Shown here: piece after piece, positions 1-7,392 of the stretch
Layout of the letters: every line of letters begins with the position of its first letter
How positions within the stretch are numbered: position 1 is the stretch's first letter
Assembly: GCA_024762925.1 (NCBI GenBank)
Contig: JANTGM010000054.1
Coordinates: 1-38,100 of the forward strand
DNA: 38,100 nt
From: Kofleriaceae bacterium
GTDB lineage: Bacteria > Myxococcota_A > Polyangia > Haliangiales > Haliangiaceae
Direction: 5' to 3'
The notes under the pieces: generated by a model
Databases searched by the model: none
Told to the model about the DNA's origin: nothing
The model's input: the letters and a program-made list of their open reading frames with translations, nothing else
Position numbers and translations under genes: made by a program

Positions 1-58
1 TGTGCTGGCGACGGGAGCTCGTTCTTTGACAAGGCGCGAAGGACGACCTTGCTGGGGC
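1..58 (+). repeat. 58-bp terminal direct repeat, left copy
   Basis: Bases 1-58 are identical to 38043-38100, the last bases of the window. The match is cut off by the window end, so its true length is unknown. It falls inside the 170-bp repeat family. Confidence 0.95.
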
Positions 59-118
59 AAGGAAGGATCTGAGCAACGATGAGCCGAAGGCGTTCAAAGG
101 GCGAAGAACCGAGCCAGG

Positions 119-172
119 GCGTTCTATGCCTCTGGATCCCACACTAGTGCGCGATTCATGAACATAGAACGC
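119..172. repeat. Inverted repeat with 10-bp perfect arms
   Basis: GCGTTCTATG at 119-128 is the exact reverse complement of CATAGAACGC at 163-172. The pairing can be extended outward with small bulges (GGGCGAAGAA near 100-109 against TTCTCGCCC at 177-185). The 34-bp spacer holds the shared ACACTAGTG element. It looks like the junction between a forward and a reversed copy of the repeat family, and could extrude as a cruciform or fold as RNA. Confidence 0.75.
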
Positions 173-300
173 GCTCTTCTCGCCCGCTGGAGAGACTGGC
201 TCAGCCAGTCTTCTTCGTTGTTCCTCGGTCCGGATCTCTGCGCCGCTCATGGCTCACCACTTTAGGAGATTCGAAACAACTCCAATGAATCACGCACTAG
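144..300. repeat. Inverted pair of 16-bp repeat fragments
   Basis: CTAGTGCGCGATTCAT at 144-159 matches the reverse complement of 285-300 at 15 of 16 positions. This supports a partial, reversed copy of the repeat family between about 160 and 300. Confidence 0.65.
193..211. repeat. Perfect 9-bp hairpin, 1-nt centre
   Basis: AGACTGGCT at 193-201 and AGCCAGTCT at 203-211 are exact reverse complements around a single C. There is no clear U-tract for an intrinsic terminator in either direction. A second perfect palindrome of 12 bp lies at 303-314 (TCAGAATTCTGA). Confidence 0.7.
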
Positions 301-394
301 CCTCAGAATTCTGAATTCACTCTCAAAGTCCGCAGCTATTTCTCGCTACTTGCCCGACTGCGCCCCTGGCCCAGTACTTGTATTGTCCTGGGGC

Positions 395-1456
395 ATGCGC
401 TCGGTATTCCTTACTGCACTCCTGGCTTCAGCCCTTCTCCCCGCGATGGGCTGCAATCTCTACTTCAATGGTGGCGATGGTGATCCACCCTGTGACGAAT
501 GGGGCGGAGGCTCACGGGCGCCTCAAGAGCCAATCTTCCTACGCAACCCGGAGACTGGGGTCTGCGAAGATTTCGGATGGACCAACCCACCGTTCCCATG
601 TGATAGCACTTGTGGGCCGTGCGCGGGTAGCACGGATACTGGAACAGGAACACCTCCAAGCCCAACGCCTGCCGGGGAAGGCCCCGACGAAGACTCAGCC
701 GAACTTGAAGAGCGCGCCCCACAAGCGACTTGGGGCTTCTGCGATAGCTACTGCACAGGTCTTGAGGAAGACATCTGCCTTGCAACCGATGGTTGCCGGG
801 GTATCTACGACCAAGGCGCAGACGGTGCTGCAGGCCAGTTCCTCGAGTGCTGGTCAACTGACCAGAACCCATCAGGGATTGTCGATTGCGAAGGCCTAGA
901 TGCCTACAGCTGCTCCACAAGCGATGCGTGTGTCGCTGTTCATGAATATTCCTGCGATGGTTTTGGCGACCCCACCCCCGGTGGCTTAGGGGAACCGGTC
1001 TGTGCGCCTGGCTACTTCCTCTCCTGTCACAATGAAGAGCCACAAGACGGCTGCTACGGAAATCAAGACTGTGACGAGGGCGAGTCGTGCAACGCTGCCG
1101 AAGTGTGCTTACCACCACCAGGCAACGGTAGCGCTGATGCTCCAGAGGTCTGCTACGGTTTCTGCATTCCCGATGTCGATCCAGGCGAGTGCGACGGTGA
1201 GGTCTCCTGTGACGCGCTTCCTCCACTTTGCGAAGCTGGCACCACTCCTGGCATCGCCAACGGTTGCTGGACTGGCGAGTGTATTCCCCTCAGTTCCTGC
1301 CCCGACGCAGCTTGCGATGACATTCTTGGAGAGTCCATGTGCATTGCCCGAGACGATTGCAACGCCTACTACGTTGGTGACAACTGCAGCTGTGACGAAA
1401 ACGGTTGTACCTGTGCTGAGTGGGTCTTCGAGAGCTGCGGAACAGACGCCCCATAA
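395..1456 (+). CDS. Cys-rich secreted lipoprotein with repeated modules
   Basis: Predicted lipoprotein of 353 residues, function unknown. I chose the ATG at 395 because translation from it begins directly with a type II signal peptide, MRSVFLTALLASALLPAMGC, with the lipid-acceptor Cys at residue 20. A TTG at 350 would bury this signal. The mature part has about 36 further Cys in some 330 residues and many Asp, Glu and Gly, so it is probably an extracytoplasmic, disulfide-rich protein. At least three stretches share the layout Cys, spacer, Cys-x-x-x-Asp-x-Cys, then a Tyr: around DICLATDGCRGIY, YSCSTSDACVAVHEY and SMCIARDDCNAYY. This points to an internally repeated module, of a kind common in Myxococcota surface proteins. 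A strong terminator follows, so it is probably transcribed alone. Confidence 0.85.
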   Translation: MRSVFLTALLASALLPAMGCNLYFNGGDGDPPCDEWGGGSRAPQEPIFLRNPETGVCEDFGWTNPPFPCDSTCGPCAGSTDTGTGTPPSPTPAGEGPDEDSAELEERAPQATWGFCDSYCTGLEEDICLATDGCRGIYDQGADGAAGQFLECWSTDQNPSGIVDCEGLDAYSCSTSDACVAVHEYSCDGFGDPTPGGLGEPVCAPGYFLSCHNEEPQDGCYGNQDCDEGESCNAAEVCLPPPGNGSADAPEVCYGFCIPDVDPGECDGEVSCDALPPLCEAGTTPGIANGCWTGECIPLSSCPDAACDDILGESMCIARDDCNAYYVGDNCSCDENGCTCAEWVFESCGTDAP

Positions 1457-1491
1457 CGCACCTGGGTGGAGGCCCTGCCCCTCCTGAGATG

Positions 1492-1531
1492 AAGCGCCGG
1501 CCCTTCCCCCTAGGCCGGCGCTTGCCGTTTT
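1492..1531 (+). terminator. Intrinsic terminator after lipoprotein gene
   Basis: An 11-bp perfect stem (AAGCGCCGGCC at 1492-1502, GGCCGGCGCTT at 1513-1523) with a 10-nt loop is followed by GCCGTTTTC, a short T-run at 1528-1531. It sits 36 bases past the stop of the lipoprotein and before the cyclophilin start, so it should separate the two transcripts. Confidence 0.8.
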
Positions 1532-1556
1532 CGGACAGCCATCGCAAACTACCGCC

Positions 1557-2315
1557 ATGAATCGCTACGCTCTAATGACATCGCTTCTCGCATCTATCGT
1601 TGCCCTTGGCGTCGCCTGCGAGAAAGAAGGCAAGCAGCAAGCCCCAGAGTCGAAGAACTCTTCGCCGAGTCGGACGCCATCATCACCCGACAAAGCTCCC
1701 GGAGCATCGCGCCCAACTGCGACCCCCAGCGGAAGCGTAAAGCCGCCTCTCGCCACAGACATCACCAAGTATACCGAAGGGCTCGAGGGCGAAGGTGCAC
1801 TCATGGTGCGCTTCAACACCAATCAGGGCATCATTACGTGCGAGCTTTTTGAGAAACAGGCGCCGCTCACTGTCGCGAACTTCGTTGGCCTAGCCCGCGG
1901 CCTCCATCCTTTCACCAATCTCACCACCAAGAAAACGGAGACTCGCCCTTTCTACGATGGCCTCATTTTTCACCGCGTCATCCCAGAATTCATGATTCAA
2001 GGCGGCGACCCACTTGGCAAGGGGGTTGGCGGCCCAGGGTACAAGTTCGCCCAAGAAGTGAGCCCGGAATTGCTACATGACAAACCAGGAGTACTCTCGA
2101 TGGCGAATGCAGGACCAAACACCAATGGTAGCCAGTTCTTCATCACAGAGGTTCCGAAGAAGAGCCTTGATGGTGGCTACAACGTCTTCGGTCAGTGCAA
2201 CGAGATTGATGTTGTGAAGAAGATCGCCCGAGTCGAGAAGCGAGGCTCCACTCCAGTAGAACCGGTCATCATGGAGAAGGTTGAGATCTACCGAGCAGCC
2301 AAAGCCGAGAAATAG
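1557..2315 (+). CDS. Cyclophilin-type peptidyl-prolyl isomerase lipoprotein
   Basis: Peptidyl-prolyl cis-trans isomerase that should help fold exported proteins. The 252-residue product starts with a lipoprotein signal (LGVAC, acceptor Cys21), then a Pro/Ser-rich linker to about residue 75, then one cyclophilin domain from about 84 to 247. Diagnostic segments are FHRVIPEFMIQGGDP (138-152, with catalytic Arg140 and the Phe/Gln of the active site) and NTNGSQFFIT (188-197). The domain is of the bacterial PpiA/PpiB type with a short insertion after ANFVGLARG. Membrane anchoring puts it on the periplasmic side of the inner or outer membrane. The preceding terminator suggests its own promoter in 1532-1556 or inside the terminator region; none is obvious. 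Confidence 0.93.
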   Translation: MNRYALMTSLLASIVALGVACEKEGKQQAPESKNSSPSRTPSSPDKAPGASRPTATPSGSVKPPLATDITKYTEGLEGEGALMVRFNTNQGIITCELFEKQAPLTVANFVGLARGLHPFTNLTTKKTETRPFYDGLIFHRVIPEFMIQGGDPLGKGVGGPGYKFAQEVSPELLHDKPGVLSMANAGPNTNGSQFFITEVPKKSLDGGYNVFGQCNEIDVVKKIARVEKRGSTPVEPVIMEKVEIYRAAKAEK

Positions 2316-2390
2316 GAACAACTCTTACCCCTAAGGAGAGTCGTGATTTGCGGGGAGCATAGAACCCGGAACGCCGCAATCAGCCACCAC

Positions 2391-2966
2391 TCACTGGATC
2401 AGTAGCCCAACGATTTCGTTTGCTGGCGCGGGAATCACTTCCAGAGCCAGCAGCCGATCTTGGGCGCAATCGCGAGCGGCATCAGCGGCAGCCTGCACAT
2501 CGTCAAGTTCGCCAGTCATGGTAAAGAACGCCTTTCCCATGATTCCCACGCCCAAACGAACGTCGCGAACTACGACTTCGGCAACCTTGCAGGCAGCATC
2601 CATCGCAGCAAGGAGTGCACATATGGACGAGGTCTCAACCACCGCCGCACTGAGAATGATGTCCGACTTCCAGCCTGCTCCGTCCACAGAATCGGGAACA
2701 GCCGGCCAAAGCTGAGCGTCAGCCATCGGCAGAAAGAGAGAGTCGATGAGGCTGTCACCCGCGACTGCTACTCCCACATCCATTGCCTCCTCCATCTCCG
2801 CGACACCTCCGCGAAGGTAGAGCAGGTGCTTGCCGCCAGAAATCGGCCGTGACGCGAGGATTTCGATTTCCGTGCGTTTGCAGATGGCGTCAGCCACAAG
2901 CACGCCTCGGGCGATGTGCTCAAGTTCGAGAACCCCCAGCGCCGGGCTGCCATCTGCTTCTGCCAA
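2391..2966 (-). CDS. BMC-T trimeric shell protein (tandem BMC domains)
   Basis: Microcompartment shell protein of 191 residues with two fused BMC domains: about 9-95 (ALGVLELEHIARG) and about 100-190 (IILSAAVVETSSI, then LGVGIMGKAFF). Three copies form a pseudo-hexagonal tile. From memory it resembles the Haliangium ochraceum BMC-T1 protein (Hoch_5812) along its length; I could not align it. The start is a TTG at 2966, supported by a good Shine-Dalgarno sequence, TAGGAGAA on the minus strand at 2975-2982, 8 nt upstream. No ATG or GTG lies ahead of the first domain. It is the last gene of the five-gene operon, 31 bp after the aldehyde dehydrogenase. Confidence 0.93.
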   Translation of the reverse strand: MAEADGSPALGVLELEHIARGVLVADAICKRTEIEILASRPISGGKHLLYLRGGVAEMEEAMDVGVAVAGDSLIDSLFLPMADAQLWPAVPDSVDGAGWKSDIILSAAVVETSSICALLAAMDAACKVAEVVVRDVRLGVGIMGKAFFTMTGELDDVQAAADAARDCAQDRLLALEVIPAPANEIVGLLIQ

Positions 2967-2974
2967 CTGCGAAA

Positions 2975-2982
2975 TTCTCCTA
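2975..2982 (-). promoter_or_regulatory. Ribosome binding site fixing a TTG start
   Basis: TAGGAGAA on the minus strand, 8 nt before the TTG at 2966. It decides the start of the BMC-T gene, which has no ATG near its first conserved residues. Confidence 0.7.
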
Positions 2983-2997
2983 GACGCGATTTAGACG

Positions 2998-4440
2998 CTA
3001 TACGAAACGGAACGATTCCTTGAGAGTACAACGTCGCTCTCGAGTGAAGTGTATGGCGGTCGTAAGGCCTTCCCCTGTGGGGCTGGCGATCGTGAATGAT
3101 GTGTATCCCTCGCCACCGAGCCCAAGTCCCGCGTAGCAGGCCTCGTTCTTCACAAAGATGGAACAGTTGCACACTCTCGCAAAGGCAGAGAGGTTTTCGA
3201 TATTCGTCGAGTGCATGAGCGCTGTGTGGTGGAAACCATGCTCAACGCGCACCGCAGTTGCCATCGCCTCGGTGATGTTGGGGACGCGAACCATAGGAAG
3301 CACGGGCATAAGAAGCTCGTGCTGGACGAAAGGATGCCCTTCATCCACTTCGCAGAGCAGAATCCGCAGATCCGAGCCGTGGCCGCGAAGGCCAATTTGC
3401 GAGGCAATGACGGAGGCATCTTTGCCAACATAGTCCTTGTTGACACCATCGCCCTTGAGTACGACGCCCTCAAGATCACGGACTTGCTGTCCAGACATGA
3501 GGAGTGCTCCAGAGTTACAGAGGTGATGTCTTAGATCGTCGGCGATGCTGTCTACCGCAACGATCTCTTTCTCAGCAATGCAGACGATATTGTTGTCGAG
3601 AGACGCTCCATTGACAATCGCCTTCGCGGCGTTGGCGAGGTTGGCCGTTTCGTCGACGATGGCCGGCGGATTGCCAGGGCCCGCCCCAATGGTCTTCTTG
3701 CCAGAGTGCATCGCTGCATCCACAACAGCGGGACCACCGGTAACAACCACAAGGCGAACATTGGGGTGTTTAAAGAGCGTGTTTGCGGATTGGATGGTTG
3801 GCTCTTCTACCGAGACCAGACAGTCCCGAGGACCACCGACGCCGATGATTGCCTCATTGAGCAAATGAACGAGCCAGTTGCAGACTCTTCGAGCGGCCGG
3901 ATGCACGTTGAAGACGACCGAATTTCCGCCCGCTACCATGCCGATCGCGTTGCAAAGCACGGTCTCGGTTGGATTGGTACATGGCGTGACAGCCAGAATA
4001 ACTCCGTAGGGAGCTCGCTCTGTGAGCATGAGACCATCATCACCGGTGACCGCCGCTGTGCGCAGGATCTCAGGCCCCGGAGTTTTTCTGATTACCAGAT
4101 CGAGTTTGGCGAGCTTGTCATCAACTCGACCAAGACCGGTTTCTTCGACAGCGTGCACACAAAGCTCTTTCAGATGACGCCGAGCAGCCTCTCGCATTGC
4201 TCGGACCATGTCTTCGCGAAGGGACTTTTGGGTGCGCTCGTTGGCGTAGAACCCGCGCAGCGCCGCCTGTGCTGCGGTATCCGCGTCCCCGTAAATGCCA
4301 AGAGTGCCGCGGGGAACCGAAGATTGGTTCTGGGAAGCGGTGAGTGACACAGTGGTCTTGGGGGCCGCGGGCACTTGCCCAAGGCGCTGAACCACCCGGT
4401 CCACAATCTCTGCGATGCGCGCGTCGTCAATCTGGGACAT
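2998..4440 (-). CDS. CoA-acylating aldehyde dehydrogenase, BMC cargo (PduP/EutE type)
   Basis: Predicted to oxidise an aldehyde to acyl-CoA with NAD+ and CoA inside the microcompartment. The 480-residue protein has the ALDH superfamily fold, with APYGVILAVTPCTNP (start of the cofactor domain), GAGPGNPPAIVD, and the catalytic Cys287 in DNNIVCIAEKEI, the pattern of acylating members such as PduP, EutE and AdhE. The first ~20 residues, MSQIDDARIAEIVDRVVQRL, form an amphipathic helix followed by a Pro/Thr/Ser-rich linker, which is how cargo is commonly targeted to shells. It sits between pentamer and trimer genes, 75 bp after the pentamer gene. The substrate cannot be read from the sequence: no diol dehydratase, ammonia-lyase, glycyl-radical enzyme or aldolase is encoded nearby. 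Confidence 0.92.
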   Translation of the reverse strand: MSQIDDARIAEIVDRVVQRLGQVPAAPKTTVSLTASQNQSSVPRGTLGIYGDADTAAQAALRGFYANERTQKSLREDMVRAMREAARRHLKELCVHAVEETGLGRVDDKLAKLDLVIRKTPGPEILRTAAVTGDDGLMLTERAPYGVILAVTPCTNPTETVLCNAIGMVAGGNSVVFNVHPAARRVCNWLVHLLNEAIIGVGGPRDCLVSVEEPTIQSANTLFKHPNVRLVVVTGGPAVVDAAMHSGKKTIGAGPGNPPAIVDETANLANAAKAIVNGASLDNNIVCIAEKEIVAVDSIADDLRHHLCNSGALLMSGQQVRDLEGVVLKGDGVNKDYVGKDASVIASQIGLRGHGSDLRILLCEVDEGHPFVQHELLMPVLPMVRVPNITEAMATAVRVEHGFHHTALMHSTNIENLSAFARVCNCSIFVKNEACYAGLGLGGEGYTSFTIASPTGEGLTTAIHFTRERRCTLKESFRFV

Positions 4441-4515
4441 TACAAATCCTGTTGTTGGGGGGCGTGTCTACTTGTAGCCCTTGGGCGATTCAACTTGGAG
4501 CGCCGCCCTAGAGCC

Positions 4516-4803
4516 TTACTTTGTGTAGTGCTGCTCTCCCCCAAGTTCCACTGCGTCGACGATTGCCATAATGGTTGCGTCGACAGGACGGTTGTTGGTG
4601 CTTTCGGTTTGCCGAGCGGAGCTGCCTGAGGCGTACAAAACCACCTCGCCAACCCCCGCCCCAACCGCATCGGCGGCGACCACGGGTGTCCCCGTGACCT
4701 CACCATTGGCGTCGCAGGCAGCAACCAGGAGCAAGGTGAGTCCACCAAGCGTGGGTTCCTTGCGACTGGCAACGACTGTGCCGATCACTTTGCCGAGGAC
4801 CAT
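4516..4803 (-). CDS. BMC-P pentameric vertex protein (EutN/CcmL family)
   Basis: Shell vertex protein of 95 residues that should form pentamers capping the corners of the polyhedral shell. It has the family's beta-barrel opening [19 protein letters not shown], the middle segment [17 protein letters not shown], and the ending [14 protein letters not shown]. Length and pattern fit EutN/CcmL/PduN. Its start is 6 bp after the stop of the BMC-H gene, so the two are likely translationally linked. From memory H. ochraceum encodes three BMC-P paralogs, one in its main locus and two elsewhere; only one is present here. Confidence 0.95.
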   Translation of the reverse strand: MVLGKVIGTVVASRKEPTLGGLTLLLVAACDANGEVTGTPVVAADAVGAGVGEVVLYASGSSARQTESTNNRPVDATIMAIVDAVELGGEQHYTK

Positions 4804-4809
4804 GAGCCC

Positions 4810-5100
4810 CTACTTGCCGTCGCCTTGGCGGCCAAGAGGCAACGCCGCGTCGATGTTGGCATGAGGACGTGGAATCACGTGGACGGACACGACTTCACCA
4901 ACCCGCTCTGCGGCCCGCTGGCCCGCTTCGGTTGCGGCCTTCACTGCCGCGACATCGCCGCGCACAACGGCAGTGACAAAGCCACCACCGGTCTTCTCAT
5001 AGGAAACCAGCTCGACTTTGGCTGCCTTCACCATGGCATCGGCCGCTTCGACCATACCAACAAAACCTTTAACTTCGATCATTCCGAGAGCGTCTGCCAT
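4810..5100 (-). CDS. BMC-H hexameric shell protein (EutM/PduA family)
   Basis: The main shell tile, 96 residues, one BMC domain. The opening [20 protein letters not shown] and the later [16 protein letters not shown] are textbook for the family. The pore loop is Lys36-Thr-Gly-Gly-Gly40, so the hexamer pore is lined by Gly backbone rather than by Ser as in PduA. From memory the protein is nearly identical to the H. ochraceum BMC-H (Hoch_5815), including the tail IPRPHxNxDAALPLG; this is recollection, not an alignment. Such strong conservation, compared with the moderate similarity of the trimers, fits a protein packed against many partners. Confidence 0.97.
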   Translation of the reverse strand: MADALGMIEVKGFVGMVEAADAMVKAAKVELVSYEKTGGGFVTAVVRGDVAAVKAATEAGQRAAERVGEVVSVHVIPRPHANIDAALPLGRQGDGK

Positions 5101-5130
5101 GTACTTGATTACTTTCTTGCTTGGTTAAGA

Positions 5131-5757
5131 TTATTTCTTAGCTTCAACGCCGGTGACGTTTGCCAGAGCGCCGGTTGCAGCCTCTGCAGCTGCGTCGATT
5201 TCCGCCTCGGAGCCCGACATGTACAGGCGGCCGAATGCCCCGTAGGGAGTGATGTTGACGAGCGAGACGTTGGCGGCTTTTTCGGCCTCATTGCACGCCA
5301 GGACCACATATCCCGCTGGACTGGTCTCGAGTATGAAGAGAGAATCGCCGGGCAGGACCATCATGCCGCGGCTATTTCGGTTGATGATTTGCGCCTGATA
5401 GGCCTCAACCGAGCGGATGATTTGGTTGGTAACGGCTTTGGGCTTTATGCGCCCAGCCTCTTCGAGTTCCAGGTGGCTAAGGACCGTGCCACCTGCTTGC
5501 AATACTTCGCCTTGATCGTCATCGTGCACTTCCAAGAGCCCAAAGGCACGCTCGACCACTTGGACAGCTGGCTGCACTCGCGTCGCCTTGAGAGCCGCAT
5601 CCGTCACGCGGTTGATCGCAATCCCCGGAGCAATCTCAATCCAGAGCGACGCTTGGCCGGGCACCGGCAAGAACCCTCGAGCTGTCTTGCCAATGAATGT
5701 AGCAAGCTGCGGTTGCAACTGGTCGAGGAATACGTAGGTCCGAAGCGTGATGGACAT
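5131..5757 (-). CDS. BMC-T shell protein, probably gated trimer
   Basis: Second tandem BMC-domain shell protein. I place the start at ATG 5757 ([20 protein letters not shown], 208 residues), because that is where family similarity begins; the 30 residues available upstream have no domain pattern and would use up the divergent promoter region. Recognisable parts are [27 protein letters not shown], and [14 protein letters not shown] near the end. From memory it resembles H. ochraceum BMC-T2 (Hoch_5816), one of the T2/T3 trimers that stack face to face and have a gated central pore; the Glu-Arg pair in VVERAFG is where gating residues lie in CsoS1D-like proteins. It is the first gene of the operon and diverges from the TolC gene. 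Confidence 0.92.
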   Translation of the reverse strand: MSITLRTYVFLDQLQPQLATFIGKTARGFLPVPGQASLWIEIAPGIAINRVTDAALKATRVQPAVQVVERAFGLLEVHDDDQGEVLQAGGTVLSHLELEEAGRIKPKAVTNQIIRSVEAYQAQIINRNSRGMMVLPGDSLFILETSPAGYVVLACNEAEKAANVSLVNITPYGAFGRLYMSGSEAEIDAAAEAATGALANVTGVEAKK

Positions 5758-5850
5758 GCTGGCAAGGAACCTATCACGCTGATTTAGAAGAGGTAAAGGC
5801 AACCAGCCACCATTGACAGCTAGCCCGAGCAGGGTCACCTTCAACAAACC
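5758..5850. promoter_or_regulatory. Divergent promoter region, BMC operon / TolC gene
   Basis: This 93-bp gap separates the starts of the BMC operon (leftward) and the TolC-like gene (rightward), so promoters of both should be here. On the + strand TTGACA occurs at 5813-5818, a perfect -35 box, but no good -10 box follows at 16-18 bp. I found no clear operator palindrome. No regulator gene lies next to the operon, so its inducer cannot be guessed. Confidence 0.45.
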
Positions 5851-7341
5851 ATGTACCGCACCTGTGCCCTACTCGCTGTCCTCGTCCTGGTAGTGCTTTC
5901 TACCCCGACGGTTCAGGCACAAGACTCTGGCGCATCAGACTCCACCGAAACCTTGCGACTTGCGGAAATCCTCGGTGTCGTCGTTCAGCAGAGCCCAAGC
6001 TTAGCCTCGGCAAAGATCAACCAACGGGTTGCCGAAGCGCAAGTGATTCAATCGACCGGCATCGATGACTTCCTACTTCAAGCGACCGGCTCCTACACCT
6101 TTGACTCAAATGAGAACGTAGAGGGCAACATCACTGGTGTTGATGAGTCGAGTGTCACTGCAGCAACCGCGACCCTCAGCAAGCTCATGTCGACTGGCGG
6201 CACCCTGTCTCTGCAGGCCAATAGCTCGCGGCGGGCATTCACGCTGACATTCGATGGCTCGAAAGTTGTTACCGACCAGGCCAAACTGAGTGCGCGCTTC
6301 AATCAACCGCTCTTGCGGGGGCGAGGCAACGAGATCAGCCATGCAGGCCAGCTCCAGGCTCGAAACAACTTGAGCGCCGTTGCCCTGGACTTGCAAGCAA
6401 CAGCGCGAGATGAGATTCGCGGGGTCATCGAGGCGTATTGGGAAGTTGTCTGGGCACATAATGACCTGGAGATTCGGCGCTCCGCTCTGGCCTTGGCGGT
6501 GGAACGCCGGCGCCTTACCGAGTCATCGGTAAAACTCGGAAGCGCTCCACGAACTGCCTTGCTTGAGGTGGATCAAGTCATGGCGACCAACGAAGAAGAA
6601 ATCCTGCTCGCCGAGCAACGTGTGACAGAGCGCTCCCTGGAGCTTCGCCGTCTTGCAGGTCTGGAAATCGGCCCAGGACACATTGATGTGGCAACAGGAG
6701 ACAAGCTGAGGGTCTCCCCTGAGGCCTTTTCCGTGGAGCCCGTGCTCGAAAGGGCATTTGCCACAAGCCCCGAACTAGGTGCCCTCAAGAAACGTGGCAA
6801 GAACGCGACCATCCAAATCACTGTGGCCGACAACAACGCCGGGGCCCGGCTCGATCTGGGTCTCTCAGCTGGCCCCCAGGGCACGGATGACAACTTTGGT
6901 GGTGCGTTCTCCCGCATGACGCAATTCAAAGGCTACTTCGTTGGGGCCGACCTCACATACGAGCAGCGCCTGGGCAACAAGACTGGCAAGGGTCGCACGC
7001 AAGAAGCACAGGCACAGAGGCAACTGTTGCGTGTAAACGAACGGCAAATGCGGGCACAAATTGCCGTATCCGCGACGCGTGCTGTGCAATCTGCCAACAT
7101 CGCCAACAAGCGAATGGAACTGTCACAGCGAGCCATTGAACTGAGCGAGAAGAACATCGAAGCCGAGCGACGGCGATTTGAGTCGGGCAAGGCGACAAAC
7201 TTTGACGTTCTGCAACGCCAAGAAGAGCAGAAGCAGGCACGACTGCGCTACGCCCGCGCCGAAGTGGACTATTTGAGGGCAACGATCGCAATTCAAGCGC
7301 TGAGCGGCGAGCTGCTAAAGAGCTATGGCATCACGCTGTAG
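5851..7341 (+). CDS. TolC-family outer-membrane efflux channel
   Basis: Outer-membrane component of a tripartite efflux or type I export system, 496 residues. A signal peptide ([24 protein letters not shown]) is followed by two OEP repeats rich in long helices. Typical features are LNQPLLRG-like text ([12 protein letters not shown], near 150), paired helices with [17 protein letters not shown], and near the C-terminus [18 protein letters not shown], the signature of the second repeat's tunnel helix. No inner-membrane pump or adaptor gene is adjacent, so partners must be elsewhere. It diverges from the BMC operon across 93 bp; a functional link is possible but not shown. No strong ribosome binding site is visible. 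Confidence 0.9.
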   Translation: MYRTCALLAVLVLVVLSTPTVQAQDSGASDSTETLRLAEILGVVVQQSPSLASAKINQRVAEAQVIQSTGIDDFLLQATGSYTFDSNENVEGNITGVDESSVTAATATLSKLMSTGGTLSLQANSSRRAFTLTFDGSKVVTDQAKLSARFNQPLLRGRGNEISHAGQLQARNNLSAVALDLQATARDEIRGVIEAYWEVVWAHNDLEIRRSALALAVERRRLTESSVKLGSAPRTALLEVDQVMATNEEEILLAEQRVTERSLELRRLAGLEIGPGHIDVATGDKLRVSPEAFSVEPVLERAFATSPELGALKKRGKNATIQITVADNNAGARLDLGLSAGPQGTDDNFGGAFSRMTQFKGYFVGADLTYEQRLGNKTGKGRTQEAQAQRQLLRVNERQMRAQIAVSATRAVQSANIANKRMELSQRAIELSEKNIEAERRRFESGKATNFDVLQRQEEQKQARLRYARAEVDYLRATIAIQALSGELLKSYGITL

Positions 7342-7365
7342 AGTCCCGCAGGCTGTAGAGTCCCG
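7335..7365 (+). repeat. 14-bp direct repeat overlapping a stop codon
   Basis: GCTGTAGAGTCCCG occurs at 7335-7348 and 7352-7365, 17 bp apart. The first copy contains the TAG stop of the TolC-like gene. It looks like a recent small tandem duplication. Confidence 0.85.
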
Positions 7366-7392
7366 TGCCAATCCGTGCTATCTGAGCCCTCT

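Larger units (their letters stand above)
1..394. repeat. Non-coding repeat region at left edge
   Basis: No gene is supported in these 394 bases. Bases 9-158 form one copy of a roughly 150-nt repeat block whose partner is at 37881-38030; they align without a gap at about 76% identity (my hand count is 36 differences in 150). The rest holds inverted pieces of the same family and several palindromes, listed separately. The reading frame that matches the partner copy has a stop in this copy, so I do not call it coding. It precedes the lipoprotein gene at 395, whose promoter must lie in or just after it. Confidence 0.75.

Noticed and set aside
4441-4515. Possible attenuator hairpin between the pentamer and dehydrogenase genes
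   Set aside because: The best pairing is only 5 bp (GGGCG/CGCCC) with a large loop and no T-run.
4825-5787. Long plus-strand reading frame across the BMC-H and BMC-T genes
   Set aside because: It is antisense to two clearly recognised shell genes, has no domain pattern of its own and no ribosome binding site.
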